Part shown: piece after piece, positions 54,865 through 64,000 of the stretch
Position numbering within the stretch: position 1 is the stretch's first letter
Layout of the letters: the number at the start of each line of letters is the position of its first letter
From: Rhodovulum steppense
Lineage (GTDB): Bacteria; Pseudomonadota; Alphaproteobacteria; Rhodobacterales; Rhodobacteraceae
NCBI RefSeq assembly: GCF_004339675.1
Contig: NZ_SLVM01000002.1
Coordinates: 124,001 to 188,000, forward strand
Direction of reading: 5' to 3'
DNA length: 64,000 bases
Program-made: the position numbers and the translations under genes
The notes under the pieces: model-generated
What the model was told of the DNA's origin: nothing
The model's input: only the letters and a program-made list of their open reading frames with translations
Database searches by the model: none

Positions 54865-57066
54865 ATGACCCGCGCCGAGCCCAGCGATATCACGCCTCTG
54901 CCCTCGCCCGAGGATGCGCGGCGCTTGCAGGCCGGTACCCATGACGACCCTTTTGCCGTGCTGGGGCGGCATGGCGATTGCGTGGCCGCATTTCATCCCG
55001 GCATCGCCTCGCTGGAGATCTGCATCGGGCAGGCCGTCCACCCGCTTGCGCGTCATCCCGAGGCGCCCGACCTGTTCGTCGGCGTGGTGCCGGAGAATGG
55101 CCCCTACCGGTTTCGTGCGACAGACGGGGCGGGTCAGAGCTGGGAATTCGACGACCCCTATCGTTTTGGCCCCGTTCTGGGAGAGATCGACGAATTCCTG
55201 CTTGGCGAAGGCACCCACCGGCGGCTGTGGCATGTTCTGGGCGCCCATGTCCGCACGCGTGAGGGCGCAGAGGGCACGCATTTCGCGGTCTGGGCGCCCA
55301 ATGCCCGGCGGGTGTCGGTCGTGGGGCCGTTCAACGGCTGGGACGGACGTCGCCACCCGATGCGACGCCGTGGCGCGACCGGGGTGTGGGAAATCTTCCT
55401 GCCCGGCATCGCCGAGGGCGAGGTCTACAAATACGAGATCCTCGGGGCCGAGGGCCAGGTCCTGCCGCTCAAGGCCGACCCGGTCGGCTTCGGTTCCGAA
55501 CATCCGCCGGCCACCGCCAGCGTCGTCCGCGAGATCGCTGGCTATGGCTGGCATGACGGGGACTGGATGGCGGGGCGCGCCGGTCGCAACGCCCGTTCCG
55601 CCCCCATTTCGATTTACGAGGTGCATCTGGGCTCGTGGCGGCGCAGGATCGAGGAGGGCAACCGCCCGCTTTCCTATCGCGAGGCCGCCGAGGAACTGGT
55701 GGATTACGCCCATGACATGGGCTTTACCCATCTGGAATTCCTGCCGCTGTCCGAACACCCGTTCGACGGCTCCTGGGGTTACCAGCCGGTCGGGCTTTTC
55801 GCGCCCACCATCCGCCACGGCCCCCCGCACGAGTTCCGCGACCTGATCGACGCGGCGCATCGCAAGGGGCTGGGCGTGATCCTTGACTGGGTGCCCGCGC
55901 ATTTCCCGACCGATGCGCATGGGCTGGGCCGGTTCGACGGCACCGCGCTTTACGAACATGCCGACCCGCGCGAGGGGTTCCACCACGACTGGCAGACGCT
56001 GATCTACAATTTCGGCCGTGTAGAGGTCGCCAATTTCCTGTTCTCCAACGCGCTCTACTGGCTTGAGGAATTTCACGTCGACGGGCTGCGCGTGGATGCC
56101 GTGGCCTCGATGCTGTATCGCGATTATTCCCGCAAGGACGGCGAATGGATCCCGAACATCCATGACGGGCGCGAGAACCTTGAAGCCATCGCCATGCTGC
56201 AACGGATGAACAGCCTCGCCTATGGCGAGGTGCCGGGCATCCTGACCGTGGCCGAGGAAAGCACCTCCTTTCCCGGGGTGTCGCAGCCGGTGGATGCCGG
56301 GGGGCTGGGCTTCGGCTACAAGTGGAACATGGGCTGGATGAACGACACGCTCGACTATTTCGGGCGCGCGCCGGTGCATCGGAAATATCACCATCACCAA
56401 CTGACCTTCGGCCTGCTTTACGCGTTCTCCGAGAATTTCGTCCTGCCGATCAGCCATGACGAGGTGGTGCATGGCAAGGGCAGCATGCTGTCGAAGATGC
56501 CCGGCACCGATTGGGAGAAATTCGCCAACCTGCGGGCCTATTACGGTTTCATGTGGGGGCATCCGGGCAAGAAGCTGCTGTTCATGGGGCAGGAATTCGC
56601 CCAGCGGGCGGAATGGAACCATGCCGGGCAACTGGATTGGGGTGTTCTGGGCGCGGAATGGCATGCGGGCGTGCAACGGCTGGTGCGGGACCTGAACGCG
56701 CTTTACCGCGCCACGCCCGCGCTGCATCTCAAGGATTGCGAGGCCGAGGGGTTCCGCTGGATCGAGGCGAATGCGGCCGAGATCTCGGTCTATGCCTGGC
56801 TGCGCCTTGGCGCCCCCGGCGATCCGCCCGTGGCGGTTATCTGCAACCTGACCCCGGTCGAGCGGACAGGCGTCAGGCTGGGTCTGCCGCAGGCAGGGCG
56901 GTGGCGCGAAGTGCTGAATACCGATGCGTCTGCCTATGGTGGCGGCAATCGCGGCAATCTTGGCGGCGTTCTTGCGCTTGACCGGCCGCATCACGGGCTG
57001 CCCGCCTCGGCGGAATTGACGCTGCCGCCGCTGAGCGTGCTCTATCTGATGCCGGACGGGGTGTGA
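54865..57066 (+). CDS. glgB: 1,4-alpha-glucan branching enzyme
   Basis: GH13 branching enzyme of 733 residues: N-terminal CBM48-type modules (about 20-220), then a catalytic (beta/alpha)8 barrel with nucleophile Asp411 in [19 protein letters not shown], acid/base Glu464 in [11 protein letters not shown] and the third acidic residue in [12 protein letters not shown], followed by a C-terminal all-beta domain. It adds alpha-1,6 branches to glycogen. It lies 43 bp after glgP and 21 bp before glgC. Confidence 0.96.
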   Translation: MTRAEPSDITPLPSPEDARRLQAGTHDDPFAVLGRHGDCVAAFHPGIASLEICIGQAVHPLARHPEAPDLFVGVVPENGPYRFRATDGAGQSWEFDDPYRFGPVLGEIDEFLLGEGTHRRLWHVLGAHVRTREGAEGTHFAVWAPNARRVSVVGPFNGWDGRRHPMRRRGATGVWEIFLPGIAEGEVYKYEILGAEGQVLPLKADPVGFGSEHPPATASVVREIAGYGWHDGDWMAGRAGRNARSAPISIYEVHLGSWRRRIEEGNRPLSYREAAEELVDYAHDMGFTHLEFLPLSEHPFDGSWGYQPVGLFAPTIRHGPPHEFRDLIDAAHRKGLGVILDWVPAHFPTDAHGLGRFDGTALYEHADPREGFHHDWQTLIYNFGRVEVANFLFSNALYWLEEFHVDGLRVDAVASMLYRDYSRKDGEWIPNIHDGRENLEAIAMLQRMNSLAYGEVPGILTVAEESTSFPGVSQPVDAGGLGFGYKWNMGWMNDTLDYFGRAPVHRKYHHHQLTFGLLYAFSENFVLPISHDEVVHGKGSMLSKMPGTDWEKFANLRAYYGFMWGHPGKKLLFMGQEFAQRAEWNHAGQLDWGVLGAEWHAGVQRLVRDLNALYRATPALHLKDCEAEGFRWIEANAAEISVYAWLRLGAPGDPPVAVICNLTPVERTGVRLGLPQAGRWREVLNTDASAYGGGNRGNLGGVLALDRPHHGLPASAELTLPPLSVLYLMPDGV

Positions 57067-57087
57067 TTGACGAGGGGGGATTTGACG

Positions 57088-58353
57088 ATGGAGATGCGCT
57101 ACAGCCGATTGTCCAGCCGGACGATGGCCTTTGTTCTGGCGGGCGGGCGCGGCAGCCGGTTGATGGAACTGACCGACAACCGCGCGAAACCGGCCGTCTA
57201 TTTCGGCGGCAAGACGCGCATCATCGACTTTGCGCTGTCCAACGCGCTGAATTCCGGCATCCGCAAGATGGCCGTGGCGACGCAATACAAGGCCCATTCC
57301 CTGATCCGCCATTGCCAGCGCGGCTGGAACTTCTTCCGGGCCGAGCGGAACGAATATCTCGACATCCTGCCCGCCAGCCAGCGGGTCGACGAACATACCT
57401 GGTATCTGGGCACTGCCGATGCCGTAACCCAGAACATCGACATCGTGGACAGCTATGGTGTTGATTACGTTCTGATCCTGGCGGGCGATCACGTCTACAA
57501 GATGGATTACGAGATCATGCTGCGCCAGCATGTCGCCAGAGGGGCGGATGTGACCGTGGGCTGCCTGACCGTGCCGAAATCCGAGGCCAGCGCCTTCGGC
57601 GTGATGCAGGTGGATGCGACCGACCGGATCACCGCCTTTGTCGAGAAACCCGCCGATCCGCCCACGCTGCCGGGCGATCCGACGACCTGCCTGGCCTCGA
57701 TGGGGATCTATGTCTTCGACTGGAAATTCCTGCGCGATCTTCTGATCCGCGATGCCGAGGATACGAATTCCAGCCATGATTTCGGCAAGGACCTGATCCC
57801 CCAGATCGTGAAGACCGGCAAGGCGATGGCGCATCGCTTCGCCGAATCCTGCGTGCGCGATCATCCCGAGGCCAATGCCTATTGGCGCGACGTGGGCACG
57901 GTGGATGCGTTCTGGAAGTCGAATATCGACCTGACCGATTTCACGCCCGAACTGAACCTGTGGGACCGCAACTGGCCGATCTGGACCTATTCCGAAAGCG
58001 TGCCGCCCGCGAAATTCGTCCATGACGAGGAAGACCGGCGCGGTACGGCGGTGTCGTCGATGGTCTCGGGGGGCTGCGTCATCTCGGGGACCGAGGTGCG
58101 CAACTCGCTTCTGTTCACGATGGTGCATACCAATTCCTACTCGGTGCTCGATCACGCGGTCGTGCTGCCCTATGTCGTCGTGGGCCGACATGCGCGGCTG
58201 AAGAATGTCGTGATCGACCGCGGCGTGGTCATCCCCAACGGGTTGATCGTCGGCGAGGATCCGGACGAGGACGCGCGCTGGTTCCGGGTGACCGAGGGGG
58301 GCGTGACGCTGATCACCCAGCCGATGCTGGACCGCAGGGCCGCTGCCGCATGA
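57088..58353 (+). CDS. glgC: Glucose-1-phosphate adenylyltransferase
   Basis: ADP-glucose pyrophosphorylase (421 residues) making the glucosyl donor for GlgA. The nucleotidyltransferase domain has [33 protein letters not shown] and GTADAVTQN, and a C-terminal left-handed beta-helix follows. The start is ATG 57088, 7 bases after AGGGGGGA. An upstream TTG in the same frame abuts the glgB stop and is less likely. Regulation by allosteric effectors is usual in the family but not visible. It overlaps glgA by 4 bp. Confidence 0.95.
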   Translation: MEMRYSRLSSRTMAFVLAGGRGSRLMELTDNRAKPAVYFGGKTRIIDFALSNALNSGIRKMAVATQYKAHSLIRHCQRGWNFFRAERNEYLDILPASQRVDEHTWYLGTADAVTQNIDIVDSYGVDYVLILAGDHVYKMDYEIMLRQHVARGADVTVGCLTVPKSEASAFGVMQVDATDRITAFVEKPADPPTLPGDPTTCLASMGIYVFDWKFLRDLLIRDAEDTNSSHDFGKDLIPQIVKTGKAMAHRFAESCVRDHPEANAYWRDVGTVDAFWKSNIDLTDFTPELNLWDRNWPIWTYSESVPPAKFVHDEEDRRGTAVSSMVSGGCVISGTEVRNSLLFTMVHTNSYSVLDHAVVLPYVVVGRHARLKNVVIDRGVVIPNGLIVGEDPDEDARWFRVTEGGVTLITQPMLDRRAAAA

Positions 58354-59777
58354 TCCGGGTCCTGTCCGTCGCCTCGGAATGCGTGCCGCTGGTCAAGACC
58401 GGCGGGCTGGCCGATGTGGTCGGCGCGCTGCCTGCGGCGCTGGCGGCCGAGAGGGTCGAGATGCGGGTGCTGCTGCCGGGCTATCGGCCCGTGCTGGCCG
58501 CGCTGCCCAAGGCCGAACCCGTCTGGCAGGCCGATGACCTGTTCGGCGGGCCGGTACGCCTGTTGCAGGGGACGACGGCGGGGCTGTCGCTGTTCGTCCT
58601 CGACGCGCCGCATCTCTATGACCGCCCCGGCGGCCCCTATCTGGACGAGGCCGGGCAGGACTGGCCCGACAACGACATGCGCTTTGCCGCGCTCTCGTGG
58701 ATGGCCGCGCGGATCGGGGCCGAGGGTGCGGGCGAGTGGCGGCCCGATCTGGTCCATTGCCACGACTGGCAGGCGGGGCTGGCGCCGATTTATCTCAAGG
58801 CGCGCGGGATCGATCTGCCCAGCGTGATGACGGTGCACAACATGGCCTTTCGCGGGTTGATCCCGCCTGACCGGCTGGCCGCGCTTGCCTTGCCCGGCTG
58901 GGCGTTTCAGCCCGATGGAATGGAATTCTACGGCCAGATCTCGGCTCTGAAGGCGGGGCTGGTCTATGGCTGGAAGGTGACGACCGTCAGCCCCACCTAT
59001 GCCCGCGAACTGGCCGGCCCGGATTTCGGCGCGGGGCTTGACGGCGTGATCCGTGCGCGCGGGGCGGATGTGTCGGGCATCCTGAACGGCATCGACGAGG
59101 CCATGTGGAACCCCGCCACCGACCCCCATGTCTCGCCCTACAAGGCCCCGCGCGGCAAGGCAAAGGCCCGCGCCGCGCTGATCGGGGAAATGGGCCTGCC
59201 CGAGGGCGATGGCCCGCTTTGCGTCGTCGTTTCCCGTCTGAGCGAACAGAAGGGGCTGGACCTGCTTCTGGAGGCGCTGCCGCGACTGATCGCGCGGGGC
59301 GGGCGGCTGGCGCTGCTGGGCTCGGGCGATCCGGTGCTCGAGACGGCATGGCACGACGCGGCCGAGGCGCTTCCGGGCGTCGCCGTGCGCATCGGCTATG
59401 ACGAGGCGCTGTCGCACCGGATGATCGCGGGGGGCGATGCGATCCTTGTGCCCTCGCGCTTTGAACCCTGCGGGCTGACGCAGCTTTACGGGTTGCGCTA
59501 TGGCACCGTGCCGGTTGTCGCGCGCACCGGGGGGCTGGCCGATACGGTGATCGACGCCAACCCCGCGGCGCTGGCGGCGGGCGTTGCGACGGGCGTGCAG
59601 TTCGCCCCTGTCACGGCCGGGGCGCTGGCCACCGCGCTGGACCGGCTGTGCGATCTTCATGCCGATCCCGCGACCTTCCAGAAGATCCAGCGCAACGGCA
59701 TGCGCGCGCCGGTCGGCTGGGGAGTGTCGGCCGCCGCCTATGCCGCGCTTTACCGGGAGATCGCGCCCCCCCGATGA
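58350..59777 (+). CDS. glgA: Glycogen synthase (ADP-glucose)
   Basis: GT5 glycogen synthase of 475 residues that extends alpha-1,4-glucan from ADP-glucose. The N-terminal ADP-glucose site is K16-T-G-G-L20, the substrate loop reads [14 protein letters not shown], and the C-terminal catalytic core has [18 protein letters not shown] and the [14 protein letters not shown] motif with the conserved acidic residue. The start overlaps the glgC stop (ATGA). Confidence 0.96.
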   Translation: MIRVLSVASECVPLVKTGGLADVVGALPAALAAERVEMRVLLPGYRPVLAALPKAEPVWQADDLFGGPVRLLQGTTAGLSLFVLDAPHLYDRPGGPYLDEAGQDWPDNDMRFAALSWMAARIGAEGAGEWRPDLVHCHDWQAGLAPIYLKARGIDLPSVMTVHNMAFRGLIPPDRLAALALPGWAFQPDGMEFYGQISALKAGLVYGWKVTTVSPTYARELAGPDFGAGLDGVIRARGADVSGILNGIDEAMWNPATDPHVSPYKAPRGKAKARAALIGEMGLPEGDGPLCVVVSRLSEQKGLDLLLEALPRLIARGGRLALLGSGDPVLETAWHDAAEALPGVAVRIGYDEALSHRMIAGGDAILVPSRFEPCGLTQLYGLRYGTVPVVARTGGLADTVIDANPAALAAGVATGVQFAPVTAGALATALDRLCDLHADPATFQKIQRNGMRAPVGWGVSAAAYAALYREIAPPR

Positions 59778-61861
59778 CGCTGCCCACGACGATCACCGCC
59801 GGCTGCCCGGACCCGCTCGGCGCCCATTTCGATGGCGAGGGCGTCAATTTCGCGCTGTTCTCGGAACATGCCAGCCGCGTCACGCTGTGCATTTTCGACG
59901 AGAACGGCCGCAACGAGATCGCCAATATCGACCTGCCGGAATGCACGCACCATGTCTGGCACGGCCATATCGTCGGGCTGATGCCGGGCCAGCATTACGG
60001 CTATCGCGTCCACGGCCCCTATCGACCCGACCAGGGGCACCGCTTCAATCCCTACAAGCTGCTGATCGACCCCTATGCGCGGCGGCTGTCGGGGCATCCG
60101 ATCTGGAACGACGCGCTGATGGGCTACGAGGTCGGCGCCCCGCGTTCCGATCTGAGCTTTGACAAGCGCGACAGTGCGCCCTACATGCCGCGCTCCATCG
60201 TGGTGGCCGACAGTTTCGACTGGGGCGCGGATGCCCCGCCCCGCACCCCGTTGACCGAAACGGTGATCTACGAGGCCCATGTCCGCGGCCTGACCATGCG
60301 CCATCCCCGCGTTCACGCGCCGGGCAAGTTCCGCGCGCTGGCCTCTGACCAGATGCTGGACCATTACGCGCGCCTCGGGATCACGGCGGTCGAACTGTTG
60401 CCCGTGCATGCCTTCCTGAACGACCGCTTCCTGGTGGAAAAGGGGCTGCGGAACTACTGGGGCTACCAGACGCTGGGCTATTTCGCGCCCGAGCCGCGCT
60501 ACATGGAAAGCGGCGATATCGCCGAGTTCCAGCGCATGGTCGCCCGCCTGCATGCCGCCGGGATCGAGGTGATCCTGGATGTCGTCTACAACCACACCTG
60601 CGAGGGCAACGCGCTTGGCCCGACCCTTGCCTTTCGCGGTATCGACAATGCCAGCTATTACCGTCTGGCCGAGGATCGGCGCCGTTACATCGACGACACG
60701 GGCTGCGGCAACACGCTGAACATCGACCATCCGATGGTGCTGCGGATGGTGATGGACAGTTTGCGCTACTGGGTCGAGGTGATGCATGTCGACGGCTTCC
60801 GGTTTGACCTTGCGGCGGCGCTGGGCCGGGGGCCGGACGGGTTCGATGCGCGTGCGGCGATCTTTCAGGCGATCCGGCAGGATCCGGTCCTGTCCCGCGT
60901 CAAGCTGATCGCTGAGCCCTGGGATATCGGCCCTGGCGGCTACCGGCTGGGCGGCTTTCCGGCGCCGTTCCTGGAATGGAATGACGGGTTCCGCGACGGC
61001 GTGCGCAGCTTCTGGCGGGGCGATCCGGGGCGGGCGCCGGATCTGGCCGGGCGGCTTACGGGGTCGGCCGCGCAGTTCGATCACTCGGGGCGGCCTGCCA
61101 CCTCGTCGGTCAACATGATAACCGCCCATGACGGCTTCACGCTGGCCGATGTGGTCAGCTATGCCACCCGCCACAACCTTGCCAATGGCGAGGAGGGGCG
61201 CGACGGCCATTCGGCGAATTACTCGGACAATCTCGGCGTCGAGGGGGCGACCGACGATCCCGCGATCCTTGCGGCACGGGCGCAGCGGCGGCGCAACATG
61301 ATGGCGACGCTGCTGCTGGCGCAGGGCACGCCGATGATCCTGGCGGGCGACGAGCTGGGCCACACCCAGCAGGGCAACAACAACGCCTATTGCCAGGACA
61401 ACGCGATTTCATGGCTCGACTGGCACGGGGCCGATCACGCATTCCTGCGCTTTACCGCCCGGATGATCGCCTTTCGCAAGGCGCATCCGATCCTGCGCCA
61501 GAAGCTGTTCCTGCATTCCCGCGAACGCGCCATCGACGGGATCGAAGATCTGTTCTGGCGCCGCGCCGATGGTGCGCCGATGACCCGCGCGGATTGGGAG
61601 GATCCGGAGTTGCGGCTGATCGCGGTCGAGCTGCGCACCGCGGCCGGAACGCCCGAATATGCCGCGCAGGAACACGCGATCTTCGCCGTGCTGAACGCAG
61701 GCGGCGCCGTCGCGGTGACTGTGCCCGAGGCGCCACGCGGTCAGCGCTGGAGCCTGCATCTGGACAGCTCGCGCCCCGATCTTGCGCCCGCCCCCGTCGC
61801 CGGGGCGCTTGCCATGCCCGCCGAGGCCGTGGCCGTGCTGGTGCTGGAGCCCGCGTCTTGA
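59774..61861 (+). CDS. glgX: Glycogen debranching enzyme GlgX
   Basis: GH13 isoamylase-type debranching enzyme of 695 residues that hydrolyses alpha-1,6 branches, favouring short stubs left by GlgP. N-terminal CBM48, then nucleophile aspartate in HVDGFRFDLAAALGRGPDG, acid/base glutamate in LIAEPWDIGPGGYRLGGFP and HDGFTLADVVSY. The start overlaps the glgA stop (ATGA) and the end overlaps the malQ start (TTGA). Confidence 0.96.
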   Translation: MTLPTTITAGCPDPLGAHFDGEGVNFALFSEHASRVTLCIFDENGRNEIANIDLPECTHHVWHGHIVGLMPGQHYGYRVHGPYRPDQGHRFNPYKLLIDPYARRLSGHPIWNDALMGYEVGAPRSDLSFDKRDSAPYMPRSIVVADSFDWGADAPPRTPLTETVIYEAHVRGLTMRHPRVHAPGKFRALASDQMLDHYARLGITAVELLPVHAFLNDRFLVEKGLRNYWGYQTLGYFAPEPRYMESGDIAEFQRMVARLHAAGIEVILDVVYNHTCEGNALGPTLAFRGIDNASYYRLAEDRRRYIDDTGCGNTLNIDHPMVLRMVMDSLRYWVEVMHVDGFRFDLAAALGRGPDGFDARAAIFQAIRQDPVLSRVKLIAEPWDIGPGGYRLGGFPAPFLEWNDGFRDGVRSFWRGDPGRAPDLAGRLTGSAAQFDHSGRPATSSVNMITAHDGFTLADVVSYATRHNLANGEEGRDGHSANYSDNLGVEGATDDPAILAARAQRRRNMMATLLLAQGTPMILAGDELGHTQQGNNNAYCQDNAISWLDWHGADHAFLRFTARMIAFRKAHPILRQKLFLHSRERAIDGIEDLFWRRADGAPMTRADWEDPELRLIAVELRTAAGTPEYAAQEHAIFAVLNAGGAVAVTVPEAPRGQRWSLHLDSSRPDLAPAPVAGALAMPAEAVAVLVLEPAS

Positions 61862-64000
61862 GCCCCGCATTGGCGGCGCTGGCGGCGCGGGCGGGCATCC
61901 TGCCGCGCTATGTCGATCTTGCAGGGGCGACGCATGACACCGGGCCCGAGACCGCGCAGGCGCTGCTAGCCGCGATGGGGCTTGCCGCCGCGTCCGAGGC
62001 CGAGGCGGCCCGGACGCTTGCCGCGCTGGACGCCACCGATGCCGCCCGGCCGCTGCCCGACTGGATCGTGGTCGAGGCCGGGACCGCGCCTGTCCTGCAC
62101 CCGCGCCACGCCGGGGCGTGGCAACTGTCGCTTGAGGACGGCACCTGCTACGCGGGCCGGGCACAGGAGGCCCTGTCGCTGCCGCCCCTGCCGCCGGGTC
62201 TGCATGATCTGACCATCGCGGGCCACCGCACGACGCTGTTATCCGCGCCGCCCCGCCTGCCGCTGCCGCCGCGTGGTTGGGGGGTGACGGTGCCGCTCTA
62301 TGGTCTGCGGGATGCAGAGACCGGCGGGCTGGGGGATTACGCCGATCTTTGCGCGGTCGTCGCCGGGATCGGGGCGCTGGGCGCGGGTTTCGTGGGTATC
62401 AACCCGATCCATGCGGGCTTTCCGGGCGATCCGCAGGCGATCAGCCCCTATTCGCCCTCCAGCCGACGGCGGTTCAGCACCGCGCATCTGGCCTGTCCGG
62501 GCGAGGTTCGAATGTCAGGCGGGGCGCTGGTGGATTACGCGCCCGCCATTGCCGCACGGCTGACCTGCCTGCGCGCTGCTTTTGCCGCGATCGGCCCCGG
62601 CGAAAGGGCGGCAAAGGCAGGGTTTCGCGCGGCCGAGGGGGCGGATCTCGACCGGTTCGCCCTGCATCAGGCCCTGTCGGACCGCTTCGGCCCCTACTGG
62701 TCCGACTGGCCCGAAGCGTATCGCGCGCCCGATACCCCCGAGGTCCGCGCCTTTGCCGCCGAGAACCTGGACGCCATCGCCTTTCACGCCTGGCTGCAAT
62801 TCCGCGCGGAACGCCAGCTTGGCGATATCCGCGCAGCGGCCCGGGATGCGGGGATGGCGCATGGGCTTTACCTAGATCTGGCGGTCGGCACGCATCCGGC
62901 GGGGGCCGAGACATGGGCCGATCCGGGGCTGTTCGCCCGCGGCGCCACGCTGGGCGCACCGCCCGATCCTTTTGCGCCGCAGGGCCAGAACTGGTCGTTG
63001 GCGCCGATGATCCCGCAGGCGCTGGCCGCCCGCGGTTTCCGCCCGCTGGCCGAGATCCTGCGCGCGCAGTTGCGCTTTGCCGGGCTCTTGCGGATCGACC
63101 ATATCCTGGGCTTCGAGCGCGCCTTCTGGGTGCCCGGCGACGGACCCGGCGCCTATGTCGCCATGCCCAAACCCGCCCTGCTGGCCGTCGCCCGGATCGA
63201 GGCGGCGCGGGCGGGCGCGGTGATCGTCGGCGAGGATCTGGGCGTGGTCCCCGAGGGCTTGCGCGCCGATCTGGCCGCGTCGGGCATCCTCGGCTGCCGT
63301 CTTGCGATGTTCGAGCCGCATCCCGAAACCTGGCCCGAGGCGGTCATGGCCAGTTTCGGCACCCATGACCTTCCCCCATTCGCGGGCTGGCGGCAGGGTT
63401 TGGATATCGATTGGCACGCCCGGCTTGGCCATGTCGCGCCCGGGAGTTTGGCCGAACTGCGCCGTTGCCGGGCAGACGCGGTCGCCGATCTGGCCCGGCG
63501 CGCGGGGGGTGAGGATGTCGAGGCGCTGCATGGCTATCTCGGCGCAACCCCCGCCCGTCTGGTCGCGCTTCAGATCGAGGACCTGCTGGGCCGGACCGAT
63601 CAGGCGAACCTGCCCGGCACCGTCGAAACCCATCCGAACTGGCGCCGCCGGATCGGACCGGGGTCAGCAAGGCTTGCGCAAGAGCCCATGCTTTCGCGCG
63701 CCGCGGCAGCGATGCGCCGATCGGGGCGGCAGGGTGCCGGGGGGCTGCCGAGCGGGGCTTTGAATACAGGCGCGGATCCTTCACCGAATGCCTGTCATGC
63801 AACCGTTACGATTCCCGTAACAGCATCTGCGGACGGGTCGCTGCGCCTGCCCGGACAAGGCACGTCGCAGGTCACGAGCGGAGGAAATGCCATGGCAAAG
63901 GGAAAACCCGAAGACGACCGAATCCAGGAGGCCGCCTATCACATCTGGAACCGGGAGGGACGGCCAGAGGGCAAGGAAGAGGAACATTGGTTCCGGGCGA
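61858..64000 (+). CDS. malQ: 4-alpha-glucanotransferase (MalQ), frame still open at the right edge
   Basis: The TTG start overlaps the glgX stop. The GH77 amylomaltase motifs are intact: LRIDHILGFERAFWVPG (nucleophile), VIVGEDLGVVPEGL (acid/base) and FGTHDLPPFAGW. The family normally ends shortly after DQANLPGTVETHPNWRRR, about residue 630 (near 63740). Here no stop follows: the frame continues through about 50 residues of non-family sequence into a DUF2934 domain and off the window (more than 714 codons). A stop is present in another frame at 63761-63763, so a single-base error or true frameshift could also explain this. malQ transfers glucan chains and completes the glycogen operon. Confidence 0.9.
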   Translation, partial: MSPALAALAARAGILPRYVDLAGATHDTGPETAQALLAAMGLAAASEAEAARTLAALDATDAARPLPDWIVVEAGTAPVLHPRHAGAWQLSLEDGTCYAGRAQEALSLPPLPPGLHDLTIAGHRTTLLSAPPRLPLPPRGWGVTVPLYGLRDAETGGLGDYADLCAVVAGIGALGAGFVGINPIHAGFPGDPQAISPYSPSSRRRFSTAHLACPGEVRMSGGALVDYAPAIAARLTCLRAAFAAIGPGERAAKAGFRAAEGADLDRFALHQALSDRFGPYWSDWPEAYRAPDTPEVRAFAAENLDAIAFHAWLQFRAERQLGDIRAAARDAGMAHGLYLDLAVGTHPAGAETWADPGLFARGATLGAPPDPFAPQGQNWSLAPMIPQALAARGFRPLAEILRAQLRFAGLLRIDHILGFERAFWVPGDGPGAYVAMPKPALLAVARIEAARAGAVIVGEDLGVVPEGLRADLAASGILGCRLAMFEPHPETWPEAVMASFGTHDLPPFAGWRQGLDIDWHARLGHVAPGSLAELRRCRADAVADLARRAGGEDVEALHGYLGATPARLVALQIEDLLGRTDQANLPGTVETHPNWRRRIGPGSARLAQEPMLSRAAAAMRRSGRQGAGGLPSGALNTGADPSPNACHATVTIPVTASADGSLRLPGQGTSQVTSGGNAMAKGKPEDDRIQEAAYHIWNREGRPEGKEEEHWFRA
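63805..63821. repeat. Inverted repeat between malQ and the DUF2934 gene
   Basis: GTTACG (63805-63810) and CGTAAC (63816-63821) flank a 5-base spacer and form a palindrome about 70 bp upstream of the DUF2934 start. The arrangement fits a regulator binding site or a small hairpin. Confidence 0.4.
63892..64000 (+). CDS. DUF2934 domain protein (partial, in frame with malQ)
   Basis: The last 109 bases encode MAKGKPEDDRIQEAAYHIWN and then REGRPEGKEEEHWFRA, a match to the DUF2934 family (small, often stress-associated proteins of unknown function). It has its own site GGAGGAA and ATG 63892, so it can be a separate gene whose 5' part overlaps an open malQ frame, or the tail of a fusion. It is truncated by the window end. 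Confidence 0.75.
   Translation, partial: MAKGKPEDDRIQEAAYHIWNREGRPEGKEEEHWFRA

Noticed and set aside
54649-58191. Minus-strand frame of 1180 codons opposite glgP-glgB-glgC.
   Set aside because: All three plus-strand genes are intact enzymes. The antisense product shows no domain and is rich in His/Arg/Pro.
1-64000. CRISPR arrays, phage genes, toxin-antitoxin pairs and other defence systems.
   Set aside because: No regularly spaced repeats, integrases, structural phage genes or typical defence proteins were seen on either strand.

Overview
The window is one contiguous piece of a GC-rich alphaproteobacterial chromosome. Gene content and gene order (petP-petR, petABC, mutY with a DUF721 gene and a DsbA gene, waaA-lpxK with DUF4170, DUF2125, a VPxPA-CTERM protein, histone deacetylase-xseB-ispA-dxs) point to Rhodobacterales (Rhodobacter/Paracoccus relatives). 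This assignment rests on recognised families and synteny, not on a phylogenetic marker. No prophage, CRISPR array, plasmid replication gene or complete insertion sequence is visible. The only mobile DNA is an IS5-type remnant beside the single tRNA gene.

Layout. 1-12 kb: an NAD(P)-binding protein, mutY (-), a DUF721/DciA-like gene, a DsbA-type oxidoreductase and a CaiB-type CoA-transferase (+), then a leftward lipid A/Kdo cluster (pmbA, an inositol-phosphatase-like gene, DUF4170, waaA, lpxK), a secreted DUF2125 protein, and an SDR/crotonase pair. 12-20 kb: a PA14-like secreted protein with a VPxPA-CTERM sorting tail, ilvE, the divergent petP-petR regulators, and an isoprenoid operon (deacetylase, xseB, ispA, dxs) converging on aroC. 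20.4-24 kb: a TPP riboswitch followed by the thiamine importer thiBPQ. 24-27 kb: petABC (cytochrome bc1) on the minus strand. 27-33.6 kb: GST, mtaB, dapF, tRNA-Lys, the IS remnant, kdsB-cysQ, and a KpsM-like export permease. 33.6-43.7 kb: pbpC coupled to a giant alpha-2-macroglobulin, with a divergent orphan hybrid histidine kinase. 43.7-51.6 kb: yaaA, recQ, yggT, a thioesterase, a UMF1-type MFS gene, mepA, a secreted phytase-like protein and a queuosine-precursor transporter. 51.6-52.3 kb: a short leader region followed by arfB. 52.4-64 kb: a tightly coupled glycogen operon, glgP-glgB-glgC-glgA-glgX-malQ. The malQ frame has no stop codon and runs into a DUF2934 gene at the right edge.

How genes work together. 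IspA and Dxs feed isoprenoid (quinone, and possibly carotenoid) synthesis. PetABC uses the quinone pool, and PetP/PetR are the regulators known to be needed for cytochrome bc1 in Rhodobacter capsulatus, although here they lie about 9 kb from petABC. KdsB, WaaA and LpxK act on the Kdo-lipid A core. PbpC and the alpha-2-macroglobulin form the usual periplasmic defence/repair pair. The glg genes cover glycogen synthesis, branching, debranching and phosphorolysis.

Most unusual observations. (i) Between the transporter gene and arfB lies an 18-codon ORF rich in rare AGA/AGG arginine codons. It is preceded by an exceptionally long Shine-Dalgarno stretch and followed by mutually exclusive hairpins and an intrinsic terminator just ahead of arfB. 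I read it as a candidate translation-sensing attenuator for the ribosome-rescue factor. (ii) malQ is open in frame through to a DUF2934 domain. (iii) Diaminopimelate epimerase lacks its second catalytic cysteine. (iv) A crotonase-fold protein lacks both canonical catalytic glutamates.
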